A stretch of 64,000 nucleotides of DNA, taken from Trissonchulus latispiculum. Lineage: Eukaryota; Nematoda; Enoplea; Enoplida; Ironidae. Of the stretch, positions 35,201 to 44,890 are shown piece by piece (position 1 is the stretch's first letter; every line of letters starts with the position of its first letter). The stretch is taken from contig JASAND010019943.1 of the NCBI GenBank assembly GCA_030248195.1, forward strand, positions 1 to 64,000, in the 5' to 3' direction. The position numbers and the translations under genes were made by a program. A model generated the notes under the pieces. The model was not told the origin of the DNA. It did not search any database and worked only from the letters and a program-made list of their open reading frames with translations.

Positions 35201-38200
35201 GATTTTCAAATTTTGAAAAACCACATAGATCACATAAAAGCTGACACATAGGCGGTCCTGAAAATCTAATTGAAAATGTCGCAGCCAGTTAAAGTTGAAA
35301 TAGCGGCAAAGATCAAAGGATTTTGAAAATCGAAAAACTGAATAACTATCGCAGGTTATAACGAAATTAGCTGATACTTGGGATACAATAGGATTGGGAC
35401 ATGGGCTAATTGTCCACCAAACGGCTAGTACCTGGCATTTACTGATCTTTTAAAACCTAAAAAACACGGCTTCTTTTGATGAATTTTAATTTTTTCAAAT
35501 TTCTTTGTCAACTAAAGGAAAGCTCATGCCATGACGGTTCAGAAAACTATACATTGCTGCAGCAAAAATGTACCGCTTAGTCAGTATAAACAAAACAATT
35601 TCGCTCCCTACATTTTTTGGACAGAATTTAGTTTCGCGCACTACCTAACAGTTATTCAAGTATGCAAAGCACAATTAATATTACCAGCAGGAGGTAACTC
35701 TAGCTCGTGTTCAGATTCAGTTACAGGATCTGCAGGAATGTCTTCAGAAAATGTGGAATCATGATGATGAATATTATCAGTAATCTTAGACGTTGAGGGC
35801 TCCTGAGAATAAAAATAAGTACGTAAACTGGAAACCTTAAATACTAAATGGATCTCAATCCGTAAGAAGTCTCCGTCCATTTCACCAATCACTCGGAATA
35901 ACCATAGACAAAATAATGTCTCCAAATTTCTCTCCACATTCCCAAAAGATTTCCATCTATTTTGAGATGCGAAATTGGAGATGCTATAGAGCGAACTTCA
36001 AGTCATATTTAACCTAAGTCATCTTTCCGTTAGCATAAGCACTGTCAATCCCTCTTCCCGAACTAGGCAACAGTAAACCGGGACTTTTAAAATAATATTT
36101 GGTAGTCATGCAAATGCAAAGCAGTACCTGTGCCTGCGGGCTTTCAGTGCCGGCTACAGGCAGCTGATCTGGTTGAGAATCGGCAGGATCAGTGTCACCA
36201 CTGAAATGAGCTTGGCTATCTTTCGCATCACTCAAAGCAGGCTCTTCAGCGACATTGGGAACACTGTCGTCGAGATGTCCTGCAGGGTGGCAAATTGGCA
36301 AATCATCCGATTCCTCCGGAAATGTATCCGCAGCACGTTCAGAATTAGCTAGTCCAGCCATGCTCAACGCGACATCCTGGACAGGCTCTGGCAAGCCCTG
36401 ACCTGCTCTGGCAAGCGACGTACTAGGCTACAACAAAGAACATAAGACGGATTAAAATAAAGGGGAAATTAAACAACAAAGGGGAAATGTTTTGAATGTG
36501 AAATATTCTGTTCATCAAAACTCAAAAGAGTAGGCTGGATCCCACTTTGAACTAGATACATGCATTCATAAGCGCATCCACTACTTAACGTACGTACGGC
36601 TTGAGATTTTTAAAATCAAAATTTTGCCATTTTAAGTAGTAGAAAGTAGAAACAACTAAAATTGTTAAAATATGTATAGAGGAGAAACACAATAACAAAA
36701 AGAATTAGCGTGGAATTAAAGCACACTCTGATTTGTTACAGGGTATTTTTTACCGGGGCTGCCCCCAACATTGACCTTCCCCCTCCGAAAATGCCTGTCC
36801 CCCCTAATCGCCGCCTCCCGGGATTTTTGCTTCCCCCCCCCGGGATTTTTTGGGGTCCCAAATTTTTGCCAAAAATAGGAAACATTTCAAACATTTTTGA
36901 AGATTTTTTCGTAAAAATGACCGTTTTTAGCTTAAATCCAGGCATTTTTTAGAACTTTTTGTCTTTCCACGTGTAAAATACGCCAAAAATACCAACTTTT
37001 AGCTCATTTTGGCAAAAAAATCTTCCCCTCCCGGGGAAGCCATCCCCCCGAAAAAACCCTAAAATTAAAAATACCCTGTGTTGTAAGATATTCTGTTTGT
37101 TGTGCCATCATATAAATATTTCAGACACCGGCCCCGACCTGGTCCTGCATATTATCTTTTAGTTACGTTACGGATAACAAAAGCAATCTACTCTTCGAAT
37201 TCTAAAAATACCTGGCAAACTTTCTCCAAACCGGCAAAAACAGGCAAATGACGAGAAGGAAAATGAACAAAAATTATGTTGAGTATATATATTTTGCTAT
37301 CTGTCAGAACCATTCGTAAATCGTAAACATAAAATTGTCATTTTTTCGGTAGTTTTCGGCAAGACCTATGTAGAGTACAAATTTTTGGTTATTTTGAGTT
37401 AGTGGTAAAATTTCAAAAGCTTTTTGGATCTTATGTGACGTTTGCAGTAGACCTCCGACCAGAATATGATCTGTCAGTTTTTTCGGTAATTTCCGGCAAG
37501 AACGCCAGAAAACGTATTTTTGATCATCTTGTTTTGTGGTGAAATTTCAAGTTATTATATACTCTCCGAAGTCGTGACTCATAGACCCTCCAGAACCTAA
37601 CCTCGTGATATGTATATACTGTTCGGATATTATATACTCTGGAATTCATGCCGCTTACATGAATATCAATAATTGAACTCAGATCAATGCTACGCGATTC
37701 CTCTTCCTCATCATCCTCAGCCTCATCCAGCTCAGACTTAACAGCAGCTGATGGCGGATTTTCGTCATCCGGGGCATCAGGACCTTCAGGCTCGGAGGAG
37801 ACTGAGTAACTGGCCGGACTCCTCCTGTTCCCATCATCATTAGCATCATCACCGTCGCGAAAATATTCGAATTCAGCCATTTCAGGACGATCCAAGCCGT
37901 CAGCCGCAGGAGCGCTGTCATCTTCTGCAACAGGTGCATAGACGATATCCTCTGCCGTATTATCAACTTCGGGTGCATCATTAAACGGGTTTTCCTCATC
38001 TATTTCCGCTGGTTCCGGTTCGTCAACGCTATCATCGTGAACATTGGAAGGCTCTTCATCGGACACGTCTTCTGCAACAACTGCTGCTGCTGCTTCATGG
38101 CCGCTAGTAGTGTCCGGAATAGCATCAGCGTCATCTGAAAACAGCAGTATTCAAAATGCTTGCTCACAACTAAAAAGCTTAACACATAAACGGTGACATC

Positions 38201-39339
38201 ATACAACTTTTAAGAACTCCTTACAATATACCGTTTGGACCATAAAATACGTATGTAAAAATCAGCGAGATCGAAGAAAGTCGAAAAAATAACCAAAATT
38301 TGGAGCCCCCCTTGAGGGAGAATCAGTTTGGTCAAAAATAGATGGACGCTCATTTTCACATATAATATGCTTTTCGTTTATGGGGTTTAACGTTTATACA
38401 CAAAATTTTCCAGTAGTGGCTTCTTTCCAGAATGGGTCAGCGTTAGGATAATCTTGCTGACCTGCGCGCACTATTCTAACTAAATTCTAAAACATAAAAA
38501 TCCAAACTATACATTATGTGGTAGGGATTACATTGTGAACAATGGTACGAGAAATAGATGTACGTTAAACCTTTCGACAGCAACCCTCAGGATTACAAGA
38601 TTCAAATTTCAGATCAGTTATACATTTGTGATCAAACACATTACGTACCATACAATTCTGGAATAGCCTGAATTGGATCAACTTGCTCAAATGGAACCGG
38701 TGAATAATCAGCTGTGGCTCCAAAATCTCCGTCATGACGAAAAGCAGAGAATCCAGTTTCCTGATTTTCAGAAGAGTCCTGACTAGTTGACTGACGAGAC
38801 TCAACAAAAGGTCTACTTTCATTATCTTCTTCACACAAAAATGGAATTTCATCCAAAGCAGAAGGACCTCCTTCTTCAGAGTTCAATTTTTCAGACGATC
38901 CCGCCATGTTCTCCGCACTGGGAAGAGAATCACCCTCCACAGCAGCATGGCTACTTTCACCACCTTCAGAGCAAACGGCTGAAGCAGCAGAAATAACAAC
39001 AGTTGAGCATTTAGAAAATGTTGAAGATGGATGGGCAGAAGTAGTACAGGGCAAGTCCCCGGAAAAAGGAATCAACTCATCCCCCTCATCACGAGAGTCA
39101 GTGTTCAGCTGCATTTCGGCAACGACAGGAGAAACTGCTACATTTGGCGAGTCAATGTGGCGGACTGATGGTTCCTCTGGCTGGGCTAAAGACGGCGGTT
39201 CACCAGATTCTAAGTTCTCCTCTTGTCTGCCAGGAGAGCGATCATCAAGCCCATCTCTATCTGGAGGCGAGTGTTGTTGGTCATCAGCATAACGAATAGT
39301 TGGCAAGTCATGAGCGTCCGAATTGTTTCCACCGTCCAT
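22489..39339 (-). CDS. Multi-finger C2H2 zinc-finger protein, ZNF532/ZNF592/ZNF687-like, 8 coding exons, 2000 aa
   Basis: Joined exons (minus strand): 39339-38649, 38134-37659, 36427-36128, 35802-35685, 32467-32286, 28143-27808, 27253-27083, 26217-22489. Total 6003 bp, a single open frame; all seven junctions keep phase, two of them through split codons. Residues 1-1170 are acidic, then Pro/Ser/Gln-rich and probably disordered. About 17 C2H2 fingers follow: a pair at ~1180-1230, seven at ~1398-1605, five at ~1695-1845, two at ~1889-1940 and one at ~1967-1987. The first pair (CGDVFALKFSLEVHLQRRS then FYNTC) resembles, from memory, the paired motif of vertebrate ZNF532/592/687, nuclear cofactors associated with ZMYND8. 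It is longer than those (~1200-1300 aa) because of the N-terminal region. A nuclear chromatin/transcription role is inferred. Coding DNA is much more GC-rich than the introns. Confidence 0.8.
26421..26682. mobile_element. Intron-7 insertion with a near-perfect 130-bp hairpin
   Basis: AAAAAGTAGGGCAAT flanks the block on both sides (26421-26435, 26668-26682), a 15-bp direct repeat consistent with a target duplication. Inside, 26517-26651 is a hairpin with ~60-bp arms (AAAACGCCTGCCTG.., CTAAGGCCGAAGCCTTAG within each arm, GAGAGAGCCAATGGGC / GCCCATTGGCTCTCTC). It could be a MITE nested in a longer retroposed piece. As intronic RNA it would fold into a long stem. Confidence 0.65.
27083..27253 (-). 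CDS. Zinc-finger gene exon 7
   Basis: Acceptor TTCTGTCTTTAG|AGT, donor CTGTCG|GTAATT; 57 codons, phase 0 both ends, Ser/Ala/Pro-rich (SSASTKASSPAPDPAKAAN). It is too short to stand out as an open frame, but length, phase and splice sites fit, and the frame is fully open. It could be alternatively skipped without changing the frame. Confidence 0.65.
27427..27807. mobile_element. MITE in intron 6 whose end forms the exon-6 splice donor
   Basis: The left end TACGTACCGTATTACGC..ACAGTGGCCCA (27431-27462) is repeated inverted at 27773-27807 (TGGGCCACTGTTTGG..ATACGGTACGTACGTAC). The core includes two related C-rich blocks, AAAAAGTGCCCACCCCCC and GCGCCCCCCCAAAACACCC. The right terminus abuts exon 6 without a gap, so GTACGTACG of the element is used as the 5' splice site. 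Confidence 0.65.
27808..28143 (-). CDS. Zinc-finger gene exon 6
   Basis: Acceptor CATGTCTGTGTAG|GCT, donor TTTGAG|GTACGTACG; 112 codons, phase 0 both ends. Pro/Ser-rich (PPPRPPSGKATDKSSAPA). The donor GT falls inside the terminal inverted repeat of the MITE at 27427-27807, so the splice site is transposon sequence. Confidence 0.75.
28532..28892. mobile_element. MITE family G, intron-5 copy 1
   Basis: CTGGGGTTTTTT..AAAATGAACCCAG ends, flanked by GTAAA/GTTAA. Long G/C-run blocks lie near both ends. The core ACTTTTTAGTTATAGCAG and AACAGGCTTTTTATAC is shared with 20311-20504. Confidence 0.7.
28893..29325. other. Intron-5 DNA with an unassigned 106-codon open frame
   Basis: The open frame 28946-29266 (plus strand) has no recognisable motif and lies antisense in the intron. 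It ends near a TCTTATCTTATCGTATC tract. I do not call it a gene. Confidence 0.35.
29330..30539. mobile_element. TTAA-flanked element family E (1210 bp)
   Basis: TTAA at 29326-29329 and 30540-30543. Ends GGGGGCGGGTCGCTTTGGG..CCAAAAGCGACCCCCCCCC are inverted repeats. No coding capacity. Its right TTAA is simultaneously the left TTAA of the next element. Confidence 0.75.
30544..31524. mobile_element. TTAA-flanked element family M1, copy 1 (981 bp)
   Basis: Ends GGTGGTGATTCCTTTTGG..CCAAAAGGAATCACCACC are perfect 18-bp inverted repeats between TTAA at 30540-30543 and 31525-31528. A full-length copy of near-identical size is at 62469-63450. No transposase frame. Confidence 0.85.
31558..31953. mobile_element. 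MITE family G, intron-5 copy 2
   Basis: CCTGGGTTTTCTCT..AAGAAAACCCAGG ends enclosing G-run and C-run subterminal blocks and a GGCTAAGCCGG-type core. Flanks give no clean target duplication. Confidence 0.65.
32286..32467 (-). CDS. Zinc-finger gene exon 5
   Basis: Acceptor TTATTTTTCCAG|AG, donor CAAGAT|GTACGTATT. Two bases plus 60 codons, acidic (THVDNDAPPGDCNVNDPPDE). The phase fits exon 4 (phase 1) and exon 6 (phase 0). Confidence 0.75.
32815..35640. mobile_element. Foldback element family A in intron 4, with an RTE fragment in its left arm
   Basis: The left arm is 32815-33456 plus 34588-34675; the right arm, inverted, is 34985-35640. The outer ends are GACCAAAAATGTAGG / CCTACATTTTTTGG; the inner ends are AATATGGACCAGCTTCGCT / AGCGAAGCTGGTCCATATT. 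The arm sequence is interrupted at CGTTAAT|GGGAGGGGC by the RTE piece. Partial arm copies lie at 3430-4005 and 6205-6425. It sits wholly inside the zinc-finger gene's intron 4. Confidence 0.75.
33457..34587 (+). pseudogene. 5'-truncated RTE-like LINE: reverse transcriptase C-terminal part
   Basis: The open frame 33471-34583 (370 codons, no stop) covers the RT palm onward: GVRQGDILSPILF, LEYADDVALLAES (catalytic YADD), then LLYASETW, ERSCLRSILGVRLRDR and RLRWLGHTSRM blocks. These are typical of the C-terminal half of RTE-type elements commonly found in invertebrates. The endonuclease and RT fingers are absent, so it is 5'-truncated and not autonomous. The 3' end is a short (CAAGTA)n repeat overlapping the last codons, as RTE elements often end in simple repeats. 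The intact frame implies a fairly recent insertion. It is antisense to the host gene. Confidence 0.85.
35685..35802 (-). CDS. Zinc-finger gene exon 4
   Basis: Acceptor TTTATTCTCAG|GAG, donor CCTGCTG|GTAATATT; 39 codons plus one base. Contains DNIHHHDSTFSEDIPADP. The extra base joins the AG at the start of exon 5 to make a Glu codon. The foldback element of intron 4 ends only ~45 bp from this donor. Confidence 0.72.
36128..36427 (-). CDS. Zinc-finger gene exon 3
   Basis: Acceptor TTTGTTGTAG|CCT, donor GCACAG|GTACTG; exactly 100 codons, phase 0 at both ends. Acidic, Ser/Pro-rich (FPEESDDLPICHPAGHLDDS). Confidence 0.75.
36739..37078. mobile_element. MITE family F, inverted copy in intron 2
   Basis: CAGGGTATT..AATACCCTG ends, flanks TGTTA/TGTTG (a near-match 5-bp duplication). 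The whole 340 bp matches 19055-19395 in reverse orientation, e.g. AGCTTAAATCCAGGCATTTT. Confidence 0.8.
37659..38134 (-). CDS. Zinc-finger gene exon 2
   Basis: Acceptor TGCTGTTTTCAG|AT, donor ATTCAT|GTAAGC. Its first two bases complete a split Asp codon with exon 1. Encodes residues 231-389, strongly acidic (DEPEPAEIDEENPFNDAPE, DEAEDDEEEESRSID). The 476-bp length keeps phase with exon 3. Confidence 0.8.
38649..39339 (-). CDS. Zinc-finger gene exon 1 (start codon)
   Basis: ATG at 39339 (ATG GAC GGT GGA) begins residues 1-230 plus one base. The donor is TATG|GTACGTAATG. The segment is acidic and Ser-rich (DGLDDRSPGRQEENLESGEPP, DEGDELIPFSGD). Thirteen bases upstream of the ATG is TTTAATTTCAG|AGGTTC, a good acceptor, so a non-coding 5' exon is likely further up, with the CR1-like LINE at 39540 lying in the first intron or promoter region. 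Confidence 0.8.
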
Positions 39340-39539
39340 TGTAAAGAACCTCTGAAATTAAACGTTTCTTCCAAATCACGGTTTTTGGATTATATAGATG
39401 AAACAAGTGAGGGTATTTAGGGGCAAAATTGTCCCATTTACTCCTATTGCTGACACCTCTGGCGCACCAAGTGAGGTTCAGTTAAACACCACCTGATCAC
39501 CGACCATGATATTGGATCAGCAGATCCAGTTAGCATTTC

Positions 39540-42290
39540 CCCCTTTTTGAATTGTTTATTATTTAATGCACAGTGCATTTTGAACAAGCTTGATGAATTC
39601 AATTTCATGATAAATAGTGAAGTTCCCTCGGTTGATTTAATATTTGTGACTGAAACTTGGCTCACACAAGATGTTAATAACTCAGCTTTTAGTTTTTTGC
39701 AAGATTATAATATTCTCCGTTGTGATAGACATGGCCGTCTGCATGGCGGCATCTTAGTTGGCTTAAAGAAGAATATTAATTTTAAAATAAGGAAATCTTT
39801 GAGCTATGTGGCTTAGTTTAAATTTTAATGAGGACGAAGTTGATTTATGTTTAGTTTATCGCTTCCCATTGACGCCTAACGAAGTTGATGATATGTTCAT
39901 ATTGAAAAGTCGAAATTTAATACGTAATAAGTATTTAATCATGTTAGGAGACTTTAATTTGCCGAACTTATTTTCAGACAGCCAAAATTTTCTTTTAACA
40001 GCTGAAGAGACTTTTGATAATTTTTTTCACGATTTTGGGTTTTCCAGAAAGTAGACAAACCAACTAGAGGTTCTAATATCCTTGATCTAATATTAACAAA
40101 GGATAGCCAACTGATATCGAAGGTAAACGTTTTGGAACCTTTTTGTACTAGTGACCACAATGCTATTAGCTTTTCAGTTAATAAAATGCAAGAATTTAAA
40201 AGTAAAGCAATGCCCTGTTACAAGTTTACAAAAGGAGATTATGTTTCCCTTAACGCTTTTTTAGAAACTATAGACTTTGACAATATTTTTGGAGGAAATC
40301 AATCAGTATATAAATGATATGTGGACTTCTTTTGAACACGTCCTTGAATATGCCATACATCTGTGTGTACCTAGAGGAAGGTCTAATGTACGCAAGAGAA
40401 ATTTTTGGTCTACGAAAACTAAAAAGCTTTTTTCCAAAAAACGATTGAAATGGCGTACGTACAAACGAATTCGAACAAATGAAAACTTTGAGGTCTATAA
40501 ACAAGTTGCGAAAGCTGCCAAAGCCTCAGCTAGCGATGATATCTTAAAAATAGAAACACACGTTTTGAAATCAAACTCCAGTCAACGATTTTATAGATTT
40601 GTTAACTCGAAACTAACATCAAAAAATAATATTCCTACTTTGACAAAAAACGGTATTGATGCCATTTCTAATGTGAAAAAGGCAATGATGTTAAACGTGC
40701 AATTCGCTAGTGTATTTACAGCCCCAAATAACGATATACCAGATTTTGATTCCAGGTGTAACAAGGAATTTGAATTTGTGAACATAAGTCCTGATATAGT
40801 CCTGAAACAGCTTAAAAAGTTACCAGACAAACTTTCTGCAGGACCTGATGGTCTTCCCCCTTATTTATTAAAACGCATAAGTACCAACATATATTATTTT
40901 CTCAGCAAAGAATAATTAAAATTTGGAATTCACTTCCTCCTAACGTGGTGTCAGCGCCAAGTATAAGTAGTTTCACCAATCTTCTGGCCAAAAATGTATA
41001 GCCATGGGGTGAAAAAAACCCACCCCTTTTTTGGGGGGGAAACCCCACCCGCCTCCTGGGTCATGAGTTGGAGATATGAGCTCCAAAACAGCAGCAGGAA
41101 GCGCGACTCTTTCTAACCTATGTGTGCAAAGATCAATTCATTTGGTTCACTCCTGCTTATTTTATGACATTTTGAAAATACTACTTTTTGGTTCAACCAT
41201 CCAAAAATTTACCAAAAGTTTGGACCGATGTAACTTTTGACTGGGTTGGACTAGAAAAGTTTTGCAAATATCTGCAATGATGGCAACTCTTCCTCTTTGC
41301 ACACAGCCAAAATTAGACCGATCCGCTGTACCGTTAGTCTGGCACATTGCCAAACGTGGCGGGGAAAAAACCCACTTTGGGGGGAAAACCCACCAAATAT
41401 TTTTTGAAAAATTTTTAACAACTCAACACGGAAACAATTAGAGACTATAGCACGGTACTATCGAGCACGCTGCGTCATCCTATGCGGTCAGATTCGGACA
41501 ATTTTGCTTACCTGGCTAGCTAGGGGCTAAAAACCTTAAAAGTGCCATTTCGCAGCTGGAGGACCCAGTACAGGTACAATTGTGGATTTTAATAGCCAAT
41601 TCTACGTAAAAAAACCATTCTCTACACGATAGAATAAGTTTTATCAAATTACATCATTTTTAGCATTTTTTAAAAATTGCCATATGTTTATGTGTTAAAC
41701 TTTATAAAACCTGGCCAGTTGATGCAGCATTTTAAATAGCACATGAGATCTCAAAAAAGCTACTTAGATCGGGTTTTTCGGTTCATACTAACTAAAAAAG
41801 GGTTGAATTTTACACTGGAAGTGTCAGAATTGCGATAGAACAAATTTTAAGACCTGTGAGGGGTGGGTTTATTTCCCCCATTTGGGTTTTTTCCCCATTG
41901 GGTTTTTCCCCCCGCTACTTTTTGCATTATACCGCTCTAACGGTACAACCTAGAGAAGTGCAAATATGCTTAAAAGAAAGTTCTAAGTACGCCAAGTATA
42001 TACGATGGTATATAAAGTTCTCAGATAACCCTTATAATAAAAAAGTTCCAGCCAAAATCCGAAAATGTGGGTTTTTTAGATTTATCAAGATTTCTGAAGG
42101 GCAAGGGGTTAGGTGGTCAAAACTGATCCTCTCTTGCCTACTTCCGTATGAGTATGATGCTTGGTTTTTTCTGTTATTAGTTTCTTTACTATATACTTAT
42201 CTCTGATTTTTGTTATTAATTTTATGCTTTTGTGTTTACTCGTTATACTGAAGTAAACTCTTTCTTTCTTTCTTTCTTTCTTATACGTAC
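39540..42290 (+). pseudogene. CR1/Jockey-like LINE, internally deleted, disrupted by a MITE
   Basis: The endonuclease part is readable across frameshifts: LLFNAQC (39553), FVTETWL (39645), LGDFNLP (39948), TSDHNAISF (40144), then the linker with NVQFASVFTAP and LSAGPDGLPPYLLKRIS (40838-40885). After ~40900 the sequence jumps to the C-terminal end (RIIKIWNSLPPNVVSAPSI, 40911 on), so almost the whole reverse transcriptase is deleted. The last codons resume beyond the MITE at 41918 and stop with TAG at 41951. The 3' end is a (TTTC)n tail at ~42260-42288. The upstream boundary is uncertain (39425-39540). It lies just upstream of the zinc-finger gene's first coding exon, in opposite orientation. 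Confidence 0.8.
40999..41915 (-). mobile_element. TA-flanked MITE family D, copy 1, inside the LINE
   Basis: TA at 40997-40998 and 41916-41917. Ends TAGCCATGGGGTGAAAAAAA / TTTTTCCCCCCGCTA. Subterminal blocks of GGGG-AAAAA-CCC type lie at both ends. The core CCTGGCCAGTTGATGCAGC is the inverse of GCATCAACTGGCTAGG in copy 2. Removing it rejoins the LINE reading frame at AATGTA|CTTTTT. Confidence 0.8.
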
Positions 42291-42690
42291 GTTATATATA
42301 CACGTTATTCACGTTGTTGACATCAATACTGACGTTTCACTGACAAAAGGGAGGTGACAAAACACTAACAAAACATTGTCACTACAAATCTGTGTTAAAC
42401 TTGCCTTATGCAAACACAACGTGTAATCAAAATGTCAATGACAGCCATAAAATCTGTCAGTGAAACGGCCATTTATTTAAACGCTTACGTATGTGTACAG
42501 TGAAAAACCCACCCTCTTTTTGGTGAGAAAAATCCATGCGCAACCTGGACGTGGGTTGACGCCAGGCGAGTAGCCGGGGGGGGGGATTCCCCCTGAAATT
42601 GTGGACCCCCTTTGATTTTATCCAGGCCATGTGTAAAACGCCCATTTTCAAAAACTTTTCGCGTCTATATCGCACCGTCATAATACGTGT
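42291..42690. other. Unassigned DNA with a family-D-like fragment
   Basis: GTGAAAAACCCACCCTCTTTTTGG near 42500 resembles a family D subterminal block. Otherwise nothing recognisable. Confidence 0.35.
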
Positions 42691-43011
42691 CTGGCTTATC
42701 CCTTGGCAATTTTTTATGGGAGGGGGTGTTCACGGGAGGGGCCATCGACGGGGGCATATTTTTAGAAAATTTTTCCACATTTTTGTGGGTTTTTGTGTAT
42801 ATATAAACTGCTAAAATCGCTAAAAAATTACTAATTTTAGGTGTTTTTAAGCTAAAATAGTGAAAAGTTAGCAAAAAATGGCAGAATTTGGCAATTTTTT
42901 GGGTTATGGGGGGAGGTCAGAATTTATGCGGGGGCTTTTCATGGAGTAGGCTCCTCGAATGGCGGGGAGGTCGTCGAATGGGGGGCGGCCCCCCCACTAG
43001 GGATAAGCCAG
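42691..43011. mobile_element. 321-bp MITE with CTGGCTTATCCCT ends and 5-bp target duplication
   Basis: CTGGCTTATCCCT at the left is inverted as AGGGATAAGCCAG at the right. CGTGT stands immediately outside both ends. The subterminal regions are G-rich. Confidence 0.8.
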
Positions 43012-44890
43012 CGTGTTTCGCACCTCCAAAATAAGTACCAAATACCCTATTTTGTGTATTTTGAGCATCTTTTGAGGCGTTTTGAATGCGTGCTGGGTCT
43101 TAAGTATTTCTTAAAAGACTTCTTAATTTCAAAGAATCCTCTGTAAAAACTCTCCGAAGGTCACGGTCCTTTTTTTCTGGCTACGCCAGTGGTTGACACT
43201 ATGAGTTCCAAAACACATACGTATATAGCAGAAAGCTGGCAGTTTTCAGTTTTGGGGGGAGGCCCCTACTTCTATTACTAGCCCATACATATATATGCAG
43301 TTATATATAAGATCATTTTAGCTTACAAACGGCGAACTGTCAGGTGGTTCGGGGGAGTACCTCCATCACATTCCGGGGGTTGACCCATGGGTGTGGCCAT
43401 AGGTGTAACGGAGATTCGCGGGGGGAGGGGCTCCTCCCAAAATCTTTTGGGGGTCCCCTCAGCATAGGTGTACCACCTGTTTGGGTTGGGGCTGGGGGGT
43501 GGAGTAAAAAGTCCAAATCTGGCTCGGGGGAGGTCTCAAAAATCGGAAATTTTCAAAAAACTGTACCCAAACCCAAACTGTACCCACAATTTTCAGGTAA
43601 AAATAGCCCTTTTTGGACATAAAATCGACTATTTTTGATATAAATCTAGTAAAAACCACTCGTATTGTGTTTTAAAGCCTATTTTTTAGCGTTTTTAACT
43701 ATTTTCAGCCAATTTTTTCAGAAAATTTTTGACAAATTGCAAAAATTTTTTCAAAAAATTTGTATTTTTCTCTTGTTTGGACCACATTTTAGGGGAGAGG
43801 GGGGTGTGAGCTCGCCTTGGGGGGGAGTAGTCGAGGTCGGGTAGGGGGGGTTGGCTTCGCCTTCTCGTAGGGGGGCGTCTCACATGGGGTAAACTGTATC
43901 TAGCCTGGTTATGCCCCTCAGGAGACCCCAAACCCCCCCTCCCCCCAAATTTTCATTTTTATGCCAAAAATCAATGGCGCAGTGCTGTCAACAACTGCAG
44001 GTCATACTGGGGAAATGTTTTGCCCTCCGACCACGCAATAGTAGTATTCAAGATTAGTTAGTTAAATTTATTCAGCCAATTAACATCAACAATACAACTA
44101 AATTTTCACATAAGGGTTCCTAATTCACACAATACAGTCAAGAATATATTGTGTACATGTGGTTGGGGCGGGGGGTAATGGGCATAGGTGTAAGGCGGTT
44201 TGGGGGGGGGGGGTAGCCCCCCCGCATTTACTCAACCCCTACCCCCAGAAATTTTTGGAGGAGGGGGACGGCGCGAAAATTGGCCAAAAATTGGGCATTT
44301 TTAGGGCATATTTTGCAAAAAAGTCCAAATTTTTGGCTTAACGTGTTTATTATCGCGAGAAATACACGTTTATAACGGTTTTATGGACTTCTAGAATCAA
44401 AATTGGCCTTATTCTGGACTCAGAAACATGTTGGCAATCAAGTTTTCGAGTTTAAAAACACTGTCTAATGTTAAAATTACTTCATGGTTAGATGTTTTTC
44501 GGCATTAGCAATGGCTGAAAATGCGATTTTTGGCATAAAAATAGAAAAATTATTTGGGGGAGGTTTGGGGGGGGGCATAGGTGTACCTTGAGAAAATGTT
44601 GGGGGAGAGGGTAGCCGAAATTAGGGTGGGTGGGGTCAGCCGTTTTGAGGTGGGGTGGGGTCCGGAAAAATCGAATTTGGGGGGGGTAAAAAATTTTTTC
44701 GTCAAAAATTCGCAAAAAATTTTCAGAAAAAATTCGCAAATTTGCTAAAAAAGCGTTATTTCCAACTAAAAATCAACAATATTTCTTCATTTTTGCAAAA
44801 CACTTGGATTTTTTGCAAAAATTTCGAATTTGAGGCAAAATTTTCAGAATTTTGAGGGTGGGGTCTGGCAAATTTGGGTGGGTGGTAAAA

